Positions 1-13,334 of a stretch of 64,000 bases of DNA are shown in pieces. Both the position numbers and the translations under genes were made by a program. The stretch comes from Trichoplax sp. H2 (lineage: Eukaryota; Placozoa; Uniplacotomia; Trichoplacea), in assembly GCA_003344405.1 (NCBI GenBank), contig NOWV01000148.1:1-64000 (forward strand), written 5' to 3'. The notes beneath the pieces were generated by a model that made no database searches, was not told the DNA's origin, and saw nothing but the letters and a program-made list of their open reading frames with translations. Within the stretch, counting starts at the first letter, position 1. The number at the start of each line of letters is the position of its first letter.

Positions 1-1040
1 CACTCTTTATAGGAATAGCAAATATTGCCTGACATGATTTTAGTAACATTGAGAAAAATGTGATCATAATGTGACAATTAAATTCTGAATGATTTCGAAT
101 AGATAAAAACGGCGTCTTCATACTTACTTTGGTCGTCATACATATTTCCTAGATCGTTTTATAACGTAGTAACATCGGGATGATAATCGCTTAAGACTAA
201 CTATCTAATTTTAAGAGGCTTCTTATGCATAGCAATAGCTTCATTATGTTTTCCCTGATGTCCATAGACAGCTCCCATGTTGTTATATAAAGTAGCAACA
301 TTGAGATGATTAGCTAAGACCAAGAACCAACTGCTAAATTTTGAGTGATTTCTTATATGCTATTATATAATGTAGCAATATCGGGATGATTATGATCAAG
401 GACTGCTTATCTAATTTTGAGCGACTTCTCCAACTTAGAAATTGCTTCTTCATACTTGCTATGATTCCGTTATAATCGTACAACTTCCATGTTGTTGCAC
501 TCGTATAATGTGGCAAGATCAAGATGATCGTGATAAAGGTCTAACACTAGGATTTTAAGTAATTTCTGATACACAGAAATAGCCTCTTTATACTTGCCAT
601 GATCTAAATACACACTTATTAGATTGCTATATAATTTGGCAACATTGATATCATTATGGCAATCCAATTTTGAATGATTTTTTGTTCAAAGAAATAGCTT
701 CTTCATGCTTACCCTGAGTATTATACACGGCCCCTATGCTGCTACTATATTATCGAACAGCATTACTAAGGTTGTAGACAAGAACTGATAATCCAATTTT
801 GAACGACTTCTCATACATACAAATAGCTATTCATGCTGGCTCTGACAATAATTCACTTGTCCTATTTCTTCATGTGAGTTACTACAATCCGGATCTTCCT
901 TACACAAGTACCTTAATTTATATTAATTGACTTGTTATAAATATTCAATGCCTCATTCCAATCCCATTGCACTCTTATAATGGCACTATATTTGTATAAA
1001 CACTTGGCAATCGTCAATTCATCCTTCAGCTTTCACCTAC
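1..1040 (-). pseudogene. Decayed TPR-array gene, paralogue of the 27.6-32.3 kb gene
   Basis: Read on the minus strand, several frames show broken copies of the 42-residue TPR unit of the large gene at 27630-32264. The clearest is at 470-667, with a KYKEAISVYQK helix-turn-helix core. Around 860-1030 the sequence matches the pre-array N-terminal part of that gene (compare 31850-32060), so this is the 5' end of a paralogue whose remainder lies before the window. Frames switch every one to two units and stops are frequent, so no long reading frame survives. Functional protein is unlikely. The alternative, an intron-containing gene, is weakened because the intact paralogue has no intron here. Confidence 0.75.
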
Positions 1041-3017
1041 TTTTAAAATAATAAGTAAGTTAATGTTGTCGTTATGGTCTAAACCGATACTGGTAAGGTT
1101 TCGTCGAAAAATTAGTAAATCTTAGAGTATTAAGCAACTTGAGCTGTAGTAAGCTATTAATTCAACAGTACTAATCTTATCTGTGCTTTACAGTTATAAT
1201 AATAGTAAAGAAAGTAAATAGTTTTACTGAAAATCTAAATTGAATAAGAGTTCTGTTAGGAAATCAGGAAATGTATTACTAAATTACGCAGAAGTAAATT
1301 ATTAATAAACATGAAATGATGACAATAGAGTTTTATACTCGTCATTTAAGCTAATACCCACCTATTAGGTATAATAATAATAAACTACTACATGATTTGA
1401 AAAATATTATTCTGTGCTACAAATTTGTAATGACATAAACTTGGAACTACTACAGAAAAACTAACACTATGGGTCTATTTCAGGTCATCCTGCCTAAAAA
1501 TCTACCTACTGTATGATATGACTCTGATACTGACGATCTCCCATCATTAATGCAAGAAAATATGATTGCGAAACATATTATAAAACTTTTAGAATGACAA
1601 CAGAGATGGTAACTAATTTTTTTATTCCTTAAAGCTTACTAAATTGAAATGAGCAATTAACTGACAACTTCTTATCTAGTAATTATATTGACTAATCATG
1701 GTAAAACCGCGATAATGTCTAAGTTTAGCTTTGCTCATGATAAGTGATTGGAGATATTTAATCTGAAATCACTTTAATTATTTATCTTAGACGAAATTCT
1801 TCCGTTTAGTGAAAACGGGAGCGTATATTGATTTGACGTACTATCACGGAATTTTTGGAGATTAAATTCTGATATTAAGGTTAATTACTAATTAGAATAA
1901 TTTATTTGTAGAACGGTAGCTAAAGAATTTAATTTATTGCTATAGTTGTTGTCACATATATTAGGCACACTCAATATCAAATGCGCACTTTGCTTTAGGT
2001 TACTGCATTAGATTTTAACTGAAATCAAATTTTCAATTGGAAATGTTGTGCACTGCAGTTATAATGATATGATCTGTGCTTCTGATGTACTGTCAAACTG
2101 TTATCTGTTATATCATAGATACTGTCAAACTGTTTGAAAGCATTATACAGTGTGTTAGCTAATAGTATTACTGAATTTACGTGATCTATATGCATCTTAT
2201 AATTGATTAACAATTTAAGCTATAAGAAACGCTAGTGCAAATTTTTGAATAAAAAAACTTAACATATTATTAATTCAGTACTTCCTATGTAGCTATGAAA
2301 AATTCGTGCATATCTATTGTGTAGTGTTCGCACAAAATCTTCCATTCCAGTTTCTAAACCGATACCATTTATCAATGTCTTGAGTCGATTTTATTAATAA
2401 TAAGGCAGCAAAGCAGGTGGACAAGATACAGTGTATGGTATTTATTAAGGTACAGGATAAGAGGCAGTTCCATGGAATAGGATATACTGGCTGTAGGGGA
2501 TAATTTAACAACAATACGGTGATTCTTGTGTTCGGACATATAAATAATTATTATATATATATATTAGTAAGGCTCATACTATTTCAGCTTCTTAGATAGT
2601 GCTATGACACAATAACCTATGATGAATCAGGGTATTTACGAATCTGAATGCATAATGCTCTGACTCTTGCAAATGACCTAAGTAGTAATTTATCCAATTT
2701 CTAGAATAAATACGGGGTATGATAAATAAATTAGATTTGCATAATTTTAAAGAAGGCAGTTAATCTATTATAAGATATGCTATCTTATTCGGAGGCTTAT
2801 GTGCACTGTAGCGTAAGTGTAGCATAATATCTACTTCATTCTAATGCTTAAAACATTTAAATTTTATAAGGGTATCAATTAAGCTCGTATTTATAATCAT
2901 AAAGGTGTATATATATTATTGTCTAACTGTAAATAATAGCTGAAGAGGATGAACAATAAAAACAAAAATTAATGGGCATCAATCTACGAAAAACTGGAAA
3001 TGTGTACTTGGGAATGT
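1041..3017. other. No gene recognised
   Basis: AT-rich intergenic sequence. Only short open frames with biased composition occur (for example 2025-2213 and 2314-2514, minus). A short TA dinucleotide run lies near 2549-2566. I see no RNA gene or element. Confidence 0.5.
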
Positions 3018-4663
3018 TTAAAGTTCAGTATGTTTGCCACTTTCACTCTTTTCGTCTTTTTTGGCGTCTGATTCACGTTGCTTATCCTCTTTCTTACTAG
3101 AATCTGTATCTTTGTCATTAGCTTTGTCTGAATCATCGTCTTTATTTTCGTCTTCTTTATCGGCAGGTGTTTCACCCCAATAAGTTAAACAGTCTATAAA
3201 TTAGCCGAATTAATAGGAAAATGAGCTGTGCTATCCAAATTGGCAAAACGATACAAAATTGATCATCTTTTCAAAGTTGTAAATAACTACCGTGTTGATC
3301 GGGTCTTAATGCCCTCATCCTACATAACCATTCCATTAGGTCTTCCTTTTGATAGTGTAAAAACCATTCCATCAATTCATCTTCGAACTCTTCTCTAAAC
3401 GCATCACACTATTAACCCAACAAAAATTACGTTAGGAGGTAGTGCTATGAATTTAAAAAAGTTAGAGGCGGCGAAAAACATTAACAATGTGTAAGCTTGG
3501 GCTACGTGTGAAGGACTGAGGATATACATCGTTCAAAGCGACACGAATGCTATGTTGCTTTGGTTAGATCGAAGTTAAAATATATAGCAATCATGATAGG
3601 ATTGTTGATGATTATATTGGCTAATAATTATTCACTGTTTAAATAAAGACAATTAGGCTATCCAAAAATAGATAAAGTTTACAATAATGGCGATAGAATT
3701 GCTGTTGGAATGTTGTAAATTTACGTTCAACAATTTTCCATTTATAGCATTACCTATCTACTTTCAGATAACCTTTTAAATTATCTATAAATGTTAATAG
3801 TATAAAGAGACCTTTCTCTTCATTTTCGATACTTCAGCTGGTATATCATCCCACATTTCATCAGGAACTCCTAGCTCAACTTTAACCCCTCTCTTTTTCA
3901 ACCCAAATAGCGTATTCATAGTCGTTGATGTACCTATTTTTACAATCATTTATACTATTACTGTTTTTTCGCATTTACAGAAAGCCATAACCTGTACGTT
4001 ATTACTGTAGCAAAGACTGTTAAAGAAATCGTGACGATTTGAAATCTTGTTATGTTATATCAACATTCTCCTGTGCATAAGTACATCACTGAGGCTTGAG
4101 TTTAATATCTCTAATGGTAACAAGCTGATCTTTTCTATACACAAAATTACCTTTCAAATATCTTTCCTTTTTATCCGCATGAACACGGTATTTTAAGATA
4201 TTTTCGCATGCATTGTCCAGAATTTCAATAAATCTTACCTCGCTATATCAGTAGAAGTTAGGGGAAAGATCAGTTCTCATAAAGTAGAAAATACTTGTAG
4301 AATGGTAGTTCAAATGCCATATGAAGTTATGAAATTAAAATACACAGTTGACGTAAAAATTTCTACGATTATATGATCCCAATAAAATTCAATACTACGG
4401 ATACGTTGTAATCTGATTTTCTTAACAACCATTCTGAATTTTTTAACCTTTTACGACACTAAATCCTACATTGTCCTTATCAAAAGAAAGTATATTAACT
4501 TATACAACTGACCATTAAATTAAACGTGCAGTTACTTACGATGTTTCATATGGAATCTTTCGATTGCGAAATTCGGTATCAAAACCTCCTGTATGTAAAA
4601 CATCTTTGCTGATGCTCGTCTTCTTGGTTTCGACTTCAATTTCTTTAGCCAAGTACTTGCACA
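3018..4663 (-). CDS. CNPY3: Canopy-family (CNPY3/4-like) saposin-fold ER protein, 5' exon missing
   Basis: Five consecutive exons join in phase on the minus strand: 4540-4663, 4151-4242, 3812-3933, 3291-3408 and 3018-3193. They carry the conserved canopy cysteines: a CKYLAKEIE start, an IEILDNACENIL helix, RGVKVELGVPDEMWDD, CDAFREEFEDELMEW, and a CLTYWG segment. The protein ends in an acidic/lysine-rich tail and HTEL, a likely KDEL-type retrieval signal, which places it in the ER lumen. Family members in vertebrates assist folding and surface delivery of Toll-like receptors; that role here is inference. The first visible exon begins with the last two bases of a codon (probably Val), so a signal-peptide exon must lie upstream. 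I could not place it. CNPY3 and CNPY4 cannot be told apart from this. Confidence 0.85.
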
Positions 4664-7478
4664 CTAAGTAGTTGCAAATAATCCGGTTTAGAAACATGTC
4701 TTTCGTAAATTTATCACAACATTTCAAAATAATTATATGTACGAATATCTATACTCATTTTAACAAATAATACTTCGTATATTGATTTAACGCGATAGTA
4801 CAGCATTAACAGATAAATTAACGTAACATATTAATAAAATAATTCCTTGCACATATCAAATACAGTAGTTATTGCTGGTAAAAGTAGGAATATTGTAATA
4901 TAAGAAGTGATTAATTCTGGAGTGGAATATGATATTCAGCACTATGACGGATATTACTTTATAATCGAAATTTACTATTAGTGTACATATTACAGAAGAA
5001 TGGCTTGCTATTGCATGATATGGAAGTATAGTAATGCTGGATTCTCTCTATCAGTTTTTGCCTCCAAATATCATCAGCTATTGGTACTCTAGGAGGCACA
5101 CGCAAATAAAGTAAGGTGATAAAATAAGTCAATAAAAATTGTAAGTGCAACATCTATTTCCAGCAACCTTTAGGACAGTTGTTACCTAAGGGATGATGAA
5201 CTCCAGAATAGAAATATCTAGTATATTAGTGTGCAGAACATTTATTTCCCGTTAGCTTTCTAAACGAAATCGTAACTAGATTCTGTATCAATGTTCATTA
5301 CTATGCGTCAAAAACTTTTAGCATCGATCTCGAAGAAATGTAGGCTTAATTAACGACTGCTCAAATAGGTCTAAATTGTAAGCAAAACAATCTGTTCTTT
5401 CACTGAGTATATTTCGTATTCGTTAGTTAATTTCATGTCTTGCTTGTCATTGTTGTCCTCCAATACTATATATATGATATCACGTATATAACATATATGA
5501 TACAAGATACTGTCTATATCTTACGCTGTACGCAATCGGCTATAGTAATTAATTGATTACCGTAAACTAGTATTATTCAACTTAAAGTACAATGCAGTAA
5601 TGGCTGCCTTTAACATGTTTTCAAATAATTATGTCTACTTAATAATAAGCTTGGTCCAGGAGATATTTGGTATGTATTTGTACACGGAACAAAACCAGCT
5701 CCAAACTTATAATGATGTGGAAGGAGAATTGCTTAGCATTCACGATTCGATACATTGGTATTATAACTAAGTCAATGAAGGAATCATTTACGATCAACAT
5801 TATTAATTTATTACCGAGAACAATCTACGCCACAGAGCAGTATGCTGCTTTTAAAGTAGAAGAATTGTTATGTGTGCATAGCATTAGAAGGAAACATGAA
5901 TAGTTAAAGTTAAAAGCAGTATCACTAACAAAGAAGGTACAGATGGATATTTGATTCTCGAACGGAAGATAGGAAGACGTATTATTAGCAGGAGTGCAAG
6001 TTTTTTGATATGCTGAATGTTTGGGCAGCATTACTATCGAGTTATTAAAATGTAATGGTAATTGTGTAAAAGTTAGCCTGAAATGAAAGGTTTTCTTTAT
6101 CGTACTACTACACTAGAGTTTTGCTGTACATGTACATATCAATTTAGAGAAAGGATAATGTTGTTGTAGAGCAGTATTTGAAATTATAAAAAAACGAACA
6201 ATTGATTGAATTAAAAGAGCAGACAAATGGAAAGTTTTACTTCATTTTAAAAACAGCGTACTGCACTGGATTTAAAAGAAGTAAAAAATGATAAATTATT
6301 GTCGTATTTTCTGTAAGAGTATGCGTTCATTTGAATTGAAAGCAATTATTCATTGGCAATCGGATTGAGCAGCAAATTTTTATTTTTGCGATATTTTGTT
6401 AATCCAGCCTGCATGTACATGTTATACAATCGTATATTACAACCCTTTCAGTTTTGAACATCAGATTATCTTTACCTAAATTTGTCAATGTAAAATCACG
6501 ATACGGGGAAATCTTTGGAATGTAATGCATAGTTTTGATTCATGCAAGATATTTCAGTCAGCTCGGGTATACAGTTGATATCACTATTTTCGTGATTGAG
6601 ATTAGGAGCAGAAAGGGGTTTGATAAAAGACTGCAATAAGTCTATGATGGTAGATATTACTTGATAACGTCAATTTACGAATGAGCGGTAATACTCGAAT
6701 AATAACATGGTTTAAAAAAATCAATCGTCAGTGAGAAATGAAACTCTTATACATCACTAAAAGGGCAATCGATTCACTATCAAATTGCAGACATGGTATG
6801 AAAGAATAACAATAAAGAGGATGATTTTAAATATTCGTACTTCTAATAGCGGTAATCGTGATCTACGCAGAAAGATTACTGTTCTTTCACGAACTGTCGT
6901 AGCAATGCAGGGCAAAAAGGGTTAGAGAACGTTCGTCTTGTAAAGTCATCTAGTGAACTTAGGATTGTTAAGAGTAGTTGGCAGCCTAAGGGGGGGGGGG
7001 GAGAGAGATACATTAGAGAATTCTCTATTGACAGTGGTTATAAATCCTTTTGCACTTTGCATGAAGTTTAAGAGAGATAACGCCGCATCAGATGTTTACT
7101 TGACTTCTCCGGAACAGTTTCCTTGCTTACATGTTCGTGTTCACATTAGGTAATATAGAGTAAATTGTCTAATAGTAATGATTAAGCATGTAGGCAGCTA
7201 GAAATTCTAGCTTGAAATACTTCAAACCCTGTTTACTCCGGATCGAAATCGCTTATGTACCGTGGTCGAGGTATAGAATGAAACCAACTGATTTTAGATC
7301 CTGTAGCATGAAAGTCCACTATTCACTAAAACGACACATATGCTCGCTTTATCGAGATCGGCTTTTCTCCTTCTTTGATAATGTTGATACTACATAGATC
7401 ATCTTTGTTCATTGAACATAGTATCAGTTGGTAAAATTGGTAAATAATCGGTACGTCAACAAACTTTAAAATATTTGG
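4664..7478. other. Mostly no gene recognised; possible 5' exon of the canopy gene
   Basis: The missing signal-peptide exon of the canopy gene should lie here. A minus-strand open stretch at 4959-5153 has a hydrophobic N-terminus, but its splice to the known exon would not restore the expected CxxC motif, so I do not assign it. A 12-base G tract followed by GA repeats lies at 6990-7009. The remaining open frames (5667-5903, 6953-7153, 7212-7397) have no recognisable family. Confidence 0.45.
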
Positions 7479-8240
7479 TTACTGTCTCAGTGTTGGGCTA
7501 CAGCATTTGATACTACGATTACTTTCGATATCGGTATTTAAAGTGATTTCAATCGGATCTACTTTGATGACGCTAATCTTATTACTGAAGTGCCTGCCAG
7601 TTTCCAAGGGTTTTTTTTTACCTGGCTCTATCGGCGATGATTTCAATCCTTGTGTAACAGACACTATTCTGTTATTACTGTGTCTAAATATCCAATCTTG
7701 ACTTTGGACATTGTAGCGAATGATATAATAATTATCGCCAATACTTGTATCTACAGTAGGCAATCGAAGCGGACTATCGATGAAAGAGTGGTACCGTAAG
7801 ATCAGACAGAATATTAGATCAAAAAGAGTTTGTTTTTAACCCATTATACAACAAAATAAGAGCCAAAGTCAATTCAGATACGCTACAACAGGGCAAAGTG
7901 GTAGAAAAAAGCAGCAAGGTGGACATCGAATGATGGATGTAGTCTTTATCGATTCGAATTGGTCGTTGGTTAAGGGAGATTAAGCATGCTGCGGCGGCAA
8001 CAAGAACAATAAATAGTACCGATAGGCCAAATTCTGATAGCAATAACATAAAATCTTGGACAAAGATAACTAAGGTGATTGTAATCTGCTGTTCTGTTGC
8101 AGTTGACTAAAAAGAGAAACAAGATTGACTTACAACATACCTTGGCATCGTGATGTTTCTTGTTCCGGAGCAAAAGAGAAAACAAACTGGCAGTACAGTG
8201 ACAAGACTACTGCTAGCAAAGGATACTCGATCTTGACCAT
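7479..8240 (-). CDS. Putative secreted or membrane protein, family not recognised
   Basis: An ATG at 8240 (minus) opens an exon of 33 codons plus one base, ending at 8141 in a clean GTATGT donor. It encodes a typical signal peptide (MVKIEYPLLAVVLSLYCQ then FVFSFA) followed by a short polar segment ending SRCQ. Downstream, a possible second exon begins at about 8069 after a CTTAG acceptor and encodes a strongly hydrophobic stretch (LSVLFIVLVAAAACLISL). A hydrophilic open frame follows, from about 7800 to a stop at 7479, containing DNYYIIRYNV and FRHSNNRIVSV. The first exon is well supported by its composition and donor. The linkage of the later pieces is inference, and I recognise no domain. 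Confidence 0.4.
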
Positions 8241-10778
8241 ATCGTTTCTCCTCCTCAATAGATACTGTTATTACTACTTGGAACCGATAATCAATCCTGT
8301 TAATTCGTTTACTCCTGCCGATTACAAACAATCTGCAATATTAGGTGAGATCGACGACAGTCTATTCTACTGTATCGAAGAATCGTTTCAACACCTCGCT
8401 ACTCCAAGATGACTAAACTAAGTGGAATAATGAATAGAGTAACTACCTATCCAGCAGCTTCTTTTATCAACGACTTCTTGCTTATCGTCTCTTGTTTATT
8501 CAAGGGGCGATCGGGGCTTGCTATGGCCCGATGATAGAGTATTGTATCCGTTTATATCATTTTTTCTGATGGATACAAACTATTGACCCTTGTTGGAAAG
8601 CATACCGTTTCCTATATTTTAATTAGTGCTTTACGCACTCGATCGATGGAGAATTAGCCACCATCATCAGGTACTGTAAACATAACGTTGATTCTCTATG
8701 ACTGGCTATTGACAACCTATTGTGCGGTACTTGGCGATTGGCTGATTGTCTCTTTCAATTTATAGACGGAAGCACAAGAGAGAATAATAATAAAAAAATA
8801 ATTTTATTTTACAGCCTTGTTTTGAGATTGTAGAGGGAGATGAGCAATTATTGCGAACCTATAGAAAGTTGCCACATTCTCAGTAGAATGTGTACTACTT
8901 TGCCAGTCCATATTGGAAATTAGGACAGACTACTACGATCGCCATGGACGCCATCCCGAGTCTACAGTCTGTACTGGCAGTCGCGGCAGATGGAGCTTTC
9001 AAGTAGCCAATAGAAAATCGCCACATCCAATCGTTAATGACCGTCATTAATATTATTAATTAAATGGATTATGGATAGAAGTTGATGGAGAACAATAGTT
9101 CAGCTTGAGCAGGAATAAGTAGAACATGGTAGAGTACAAGACCACAGATCGATATTTTCCATCCGTTTTGGTGTGGAATTGTGTTAATTGGTAAGCGATT
9201 GCTTTCTCTACTTATTTGAATTCAATGGACGCTGTGACGAGAGCATGTTGCATTGTAAAGAGAATAAAGGGGAAAAGAAAAATTCGAGAAAACCAAAGCT
9301 GCTAAGGACTATCACAATATATTAATATTAACACTGTAGAATGCAAGTGGAACACGAAGATAAAAACACTTGGCATTCTTCCGCAGCTTGATAAAAGTTG
9401 TATTGCTGTTCGTGAAAAGGAATTCATACGCAAGACAAAGATGTTAAATACAGTCCATTCTTGTTATACTATAGGCATAGTATATTGCTATTTTAAATAC
9501 GTGATATAATTTGCAACGATGAGAGACATTAAATGATTTGGTTTACCGTGCATGATAGCCGTCGATGAAATGCTAAATTGCAAAAATAGGTGCAAGAATT
9601 GCACGTACGGTATGACTAATAGCTTACGATTGGTAGGATTAATTTCAACATCGATAGGATTCATAAAATAGAGGCATGTTGACCATCGATTTAAAGACTG
9701 CAATATGGATATAAATGACTTACATTTACAGCGTTGATTTCAATTGCAATCTAACCTCGAATGTATAGACATGTGGACTATGGGTTTGCAGTGGGTAAGC
9801 GTTGCAGGCCTGGGATAGAAACATGACACTATGTGTGTATGAAACAGATCAATAATTATTATAATTCCAGCGTGTAAAGTAGGTATATTTCGTATTTGAT
9901 TTTGCAGTAGCAGTAGCAGCGGTAGTGATATGTCCAACTACTTTTATCGTCTATTGTCACTATGCGGTATAACATGCTACTCGTATAAAACTGAGATCTA
10001 TCATACACATGCAATCGTATAGTAGACTTTAGTTATTTATCATCTCTGTCCAAGAACTTGAATATACAGTAACCGAAATTAGCTCTAAATGATTTTAATT
10101 CGTGGAATGGCCTTATTTATCAGCCAAGTGGACAAGTACATAATTCTTACTGCATAGCATTGTGATAAATATGCAATAGGAAAATAAAATGAACACAATA
10201 CATTATTCACATCAGCAGCTTCTACAAGTACAATGCGAAATCCTTAAATACATTTCGATTAATTCCTAAATCCACAACGGCATCGCCATTGCTATGATAA
10301 ACATATCTAATTCCATAGAGTTCACCTTGTATCATGCAATCTCTTCCAGCTAGATCATCCATTGAAATCTCAAGCAGTGCTTTTTATTACAATGGCAGAT
10401 AATCAATTTACATGCTTTTGGTAAATAGTAAGGTAAATAATAGAATCTTTTCCATGATCAATAAATATTGAGCGATAGCATAGGGAAAATGTACACTTTC
10501 AGTAGCTGACATCAAATTGCATGGCATTTCTTACTTTGCTAGTAGAATAAAACATCGCACATCCTAACCCTAACAGACAATGAGTTATCCTGAATTGTCG
10601 GCGTGAATGGAATCAGTAGTGTGCTATACTATTTGCTGTCTTTAATATCATCACCTTCAGTTACTGTAAAATTCACTCTGTTTTATAGCGAATGTACCAA
10701 CAAAATAACAAATGAGAAGTACACCTTAGATATATAATACATAACAGACTTTGTAGTCCAAAGCCATACACTTCCATA
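8241..10778. other. No gene recognised
   Basis: This covers the upstream region of the putative secreted-protein gene and the 3' flank of PSMD10. A plus-strand ATG at 8943 opens 20 codons of ordinary composition with no downstream exon I can connect. A minus-strand open segment at 9638-9703 is bounded by plausible AG and GTAAGC signals, but its peptide matches nothing I know. A short GCAGTA-like repeat lies near 9900-9925. Confidence 0.4.
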
Positions 10779-12869
10779 TCACATTTCTAAGAGTTCTTGC
10801 AATTTTTTGGCTAAACCTCGGGATGCATAATCAATAGGAGTTTTTTCTTCCTAAAGATTCAATTATATTACCAGAAATAAATGAGTACATTGCAGATAGT
10901 GTAAGTAGATATTAGTAAAGGAAATTGCATGATAATACAGTATAATATATACAAGAACTACGAGCTAGCAAATACACCAATTGCATTCAATCGGCATGCC
11001 TACCGTATTTCGAACAGTTAAATTCGCTCCCTTTTTCACTAAAGTTACGGCGCATTCATTGTTACCATCTTCACAAGCTAAATGTCTAATGATTGAGTAT
11101 TTACAAGAATCCAAGCATGATTATTGCAGATCGATAAACAACTCTATGATAGCGCTCAATTTACTCTTTAATGACTTATAAATGGTTTTATTTGCAACAA
11201 TTATATAACCTCACTACAACCCTATCTTGAATTGTAAGCGCAGAGGTTAGGTTGAAAATGTCCATTAGCTACTATAGTCAAACTTTGCTTACAATGGCGT
11301 GTTTCCACTAATGTCGGTTGCGTCAATAAGCGCTCCATTTGCTAATAAAAGCTGCAGCATCTTTAAATGTCCTAAAGCTGCGGCTCGATGAATTGGGCAA
11401 GCATTGGTATTATCAGTTATATTAACATCCGCTCCTGATTGGATTAGTTCGTTAGCAATCTAAGTTTGAAAAGAGAGATTTAGCTGAAGGATTATTAAGT
11501 GTACGTTAACACATTTACTTATTATTAATTATGATAGCATTCTTTCTCAATACTACAGTACGGTATATTATCAGCACTACTTTACACTACGAGATAAATG
11601 AATACATCCGATAACTAATAATTAAAATGATACAATACACGACTAAATTTTTTGCTAAAGAAAATCTTTAGTCTTCAGTTGTACGAAACCCTGTAGAATT
11701 GATACAGTAGTACAAGGTCAATTCTCGTAGCGTGTTCATGCTTACATCGTATCTATTTTTGGATGCAGCGTAATGCAACGGTGTTTGGCCAGTTTGATTC
11801 TTGACGTTGGCTGATGCATTTTTACCAAGTAGTAGCATTACTATTCCGGTATGGCCAGCAGAAGTAGCTATATGCAATGGCGTCCACATCGAATCATCGA
11901 CAACATTAACTTCCACATTCGCTGCGTTAAGCAAGAAAGAAGCGATATCTTGCTGACCAGAAGAGCAGGCCCAATGAAGAGGGGTTCTTTTAGCCTTTAT
12001 CCATGATAAAATAATAAAGATACGTCATAAATAAAAAATAGATTGACTGCAGCAATGTCCGAATCAGGGACTAGCGATAATAATGAACTTTAAGTGAGTA
12101 TGTTTAATCAGGGAGTTGGAAGAAGTCCAAGGCTTGCTGTACTGTAATAAAGGGGCTTGCAGTATATTAAGACTATTGCTCAAAACTTGTATGGAAAAGG
12201 AGAAGCGACTACGATGGCATAAGCTACTGGACAGGACCGGATCTTGTATGTCCGTGATCATTGTAATAGACTTGCAAATAAATCGTACATAAAGTCCATC
12301 CTAATCTAATAACAATGTCAAACACTTAACCTATCAGTTGTCATGCAAGGCTTGATGTGAATCCTATGCTAACCCATCTCTATTTGAAAAATTGAAAGCC
12401 TGAGTTAGGATGAACTGTGCATGCATGTCTTCTTTAACTCTACGTAGGTGCGCTGTCAATAGTTGATGCAATTTTCATCTGGAAGCGAATTCGTTTGTTA
12501 TTGGAACAATGTACAGTAGTTTACGTATTCAATTCTACTACAGGTTCGATTCATCCATGCGTGATGGAAGCCACTTTCTTGGTATTAAATATAATCCAAG
12601 TGTAGAATTATATTAGGCAAAGGCACGTAGTCAATCACTGTAAGCATTGGCATGTAGATACATGAACTCTAGTTTGCAGTGTGATATCATCACGTTCATC
12701 AAAAGTGTAAACAGCACAATTCGATTAGCAATCGATGATTAACCTGATCAGTCACTGCTGACAAGGATTGATTTTTCTGTAGTTGCTTCTTGAGATTGGC
12801 AATATCGCCATCATAAGCATAGCAGCAAACATCTTGATCAGAAACTCTCGGCTTACTCGAATCTCCCAT
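10779..12869 (-). CDS. PSMD10: 26S proteasome non-ATPase regulatory subunit 10 (gankyrin), complete
   Basis: Five exons (12744-12869, 11746-11994, 11293-11459, 11004-11085, 10779-10850) join with consistent phase. They give 231 residues, close to the usual 226 of human gankyrin. The product is a stack of ankyrin repeats: RTPLHWACSSGQQDIA, WTPLHIATSAGHTGIV, QTPLHYAASKNRYD, ACPIHRAAALGHLKML, then LHLACEDGN and a final EEKTPIDYASRG helix. The N-terminal VCCYAYDGDIANLKKQL helix and TDQ junction match the family. Gankyrin is an assembly chaperone that binds the Rpt3 (PSMC4) ATPase of the 19S proteasome base. The start was set at the Met 42 codons before the first donor; an upstream in-frame extension lacks similarity. 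Introns range from about 150 to 750 bases. Confidence 0.93.
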
Positions 12870-13240
12870 TTCCGCTGCTATCAATTCATTCACGCTGTCT
12901 TGAAGTGTTGAGCAAAGGAAAAGTTGGCTAGCAGCTGCACAATATTCCAATAGTCCAATTGAAAATGAAGAATTGCTGCAGGTCTTGCTATTGCAGCAGT
13001 TCGTTACTACCGTAATTACTGGTTACCAAGTCGACCTCTAAAAGCTGCAGGTCTTGTACAGTAGTTACTGCTGTAATCGATCGTGTACTGTTTAGGACAG
13101 CATACGGACAGTACAGTATCGAATACCAAGTCGACAACTCAGTCTAACTGCTGGTCACTGACAGTACTCGATCAATACAGTATGACATTGTTGGCAAAAT
13201 GGGCAGGAATGCGCATGACAGCACCTATGAACAGTATAAT

Positions 13241-13246
13241 AAAAAA
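13241..13246 (-). terminator. RNA polymerase III terminator of tRNA-Leu
   Basis: A run of six T on the minus strand begins six bases after the discriminator base, the standard Pol III stop signal. Confidence 0.85.
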
Positions 13247-13252
13247 TATCAT

Positions 13253-13334
13253 TGGCAGCGGTGGGATTCGAACCCACGCCATCGAAATGACTGGTGCCTT
13301 AAACCAGCGCCTTAGACCGCTCGGCCACGCTACC
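13253..13334 (-). tRNA. trnL-AAG: tRNA-Leu (anticodon AAG)
   Basis: Minus strand, 82 bases, class II with a long variable arm. The acceptor stem GGTAGCG pairs with CGCTGCC, followed by discriminator A. The anticodon stem CTGGT/ACCAG encloses the loop TTAAGGC, giving anticodon AAG. The internal promoter boxes TGGCCGAGCGG (A box) and GGTTCGAATCC (B box) are intact. There is no intron and no encoded CCA, as expected in eukaryotes. The sequence closely resembles the animal tRNA-Leu(AAG) I know. Confidence 0.95.

Noticed and set aside
4959-5153. First exon of the canopy gene
   Set aside because: It is hydrophobic at the start, but joining it does not supply the expected cysteine before CKYLAKE, and the peptide is unlike the family.
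6953-7153. 66-codon frame as a small gene
   Set aside because: Its glycine run comes from the G tract and nothing else supports coding.
13253-13334. tRNA-Leu anticodon TAA
   Set aside because: Aligning the five-pair anticodon stem CTGGT/ACCAG leaves the seven-base loop TTAAGGC, which gives AAG.
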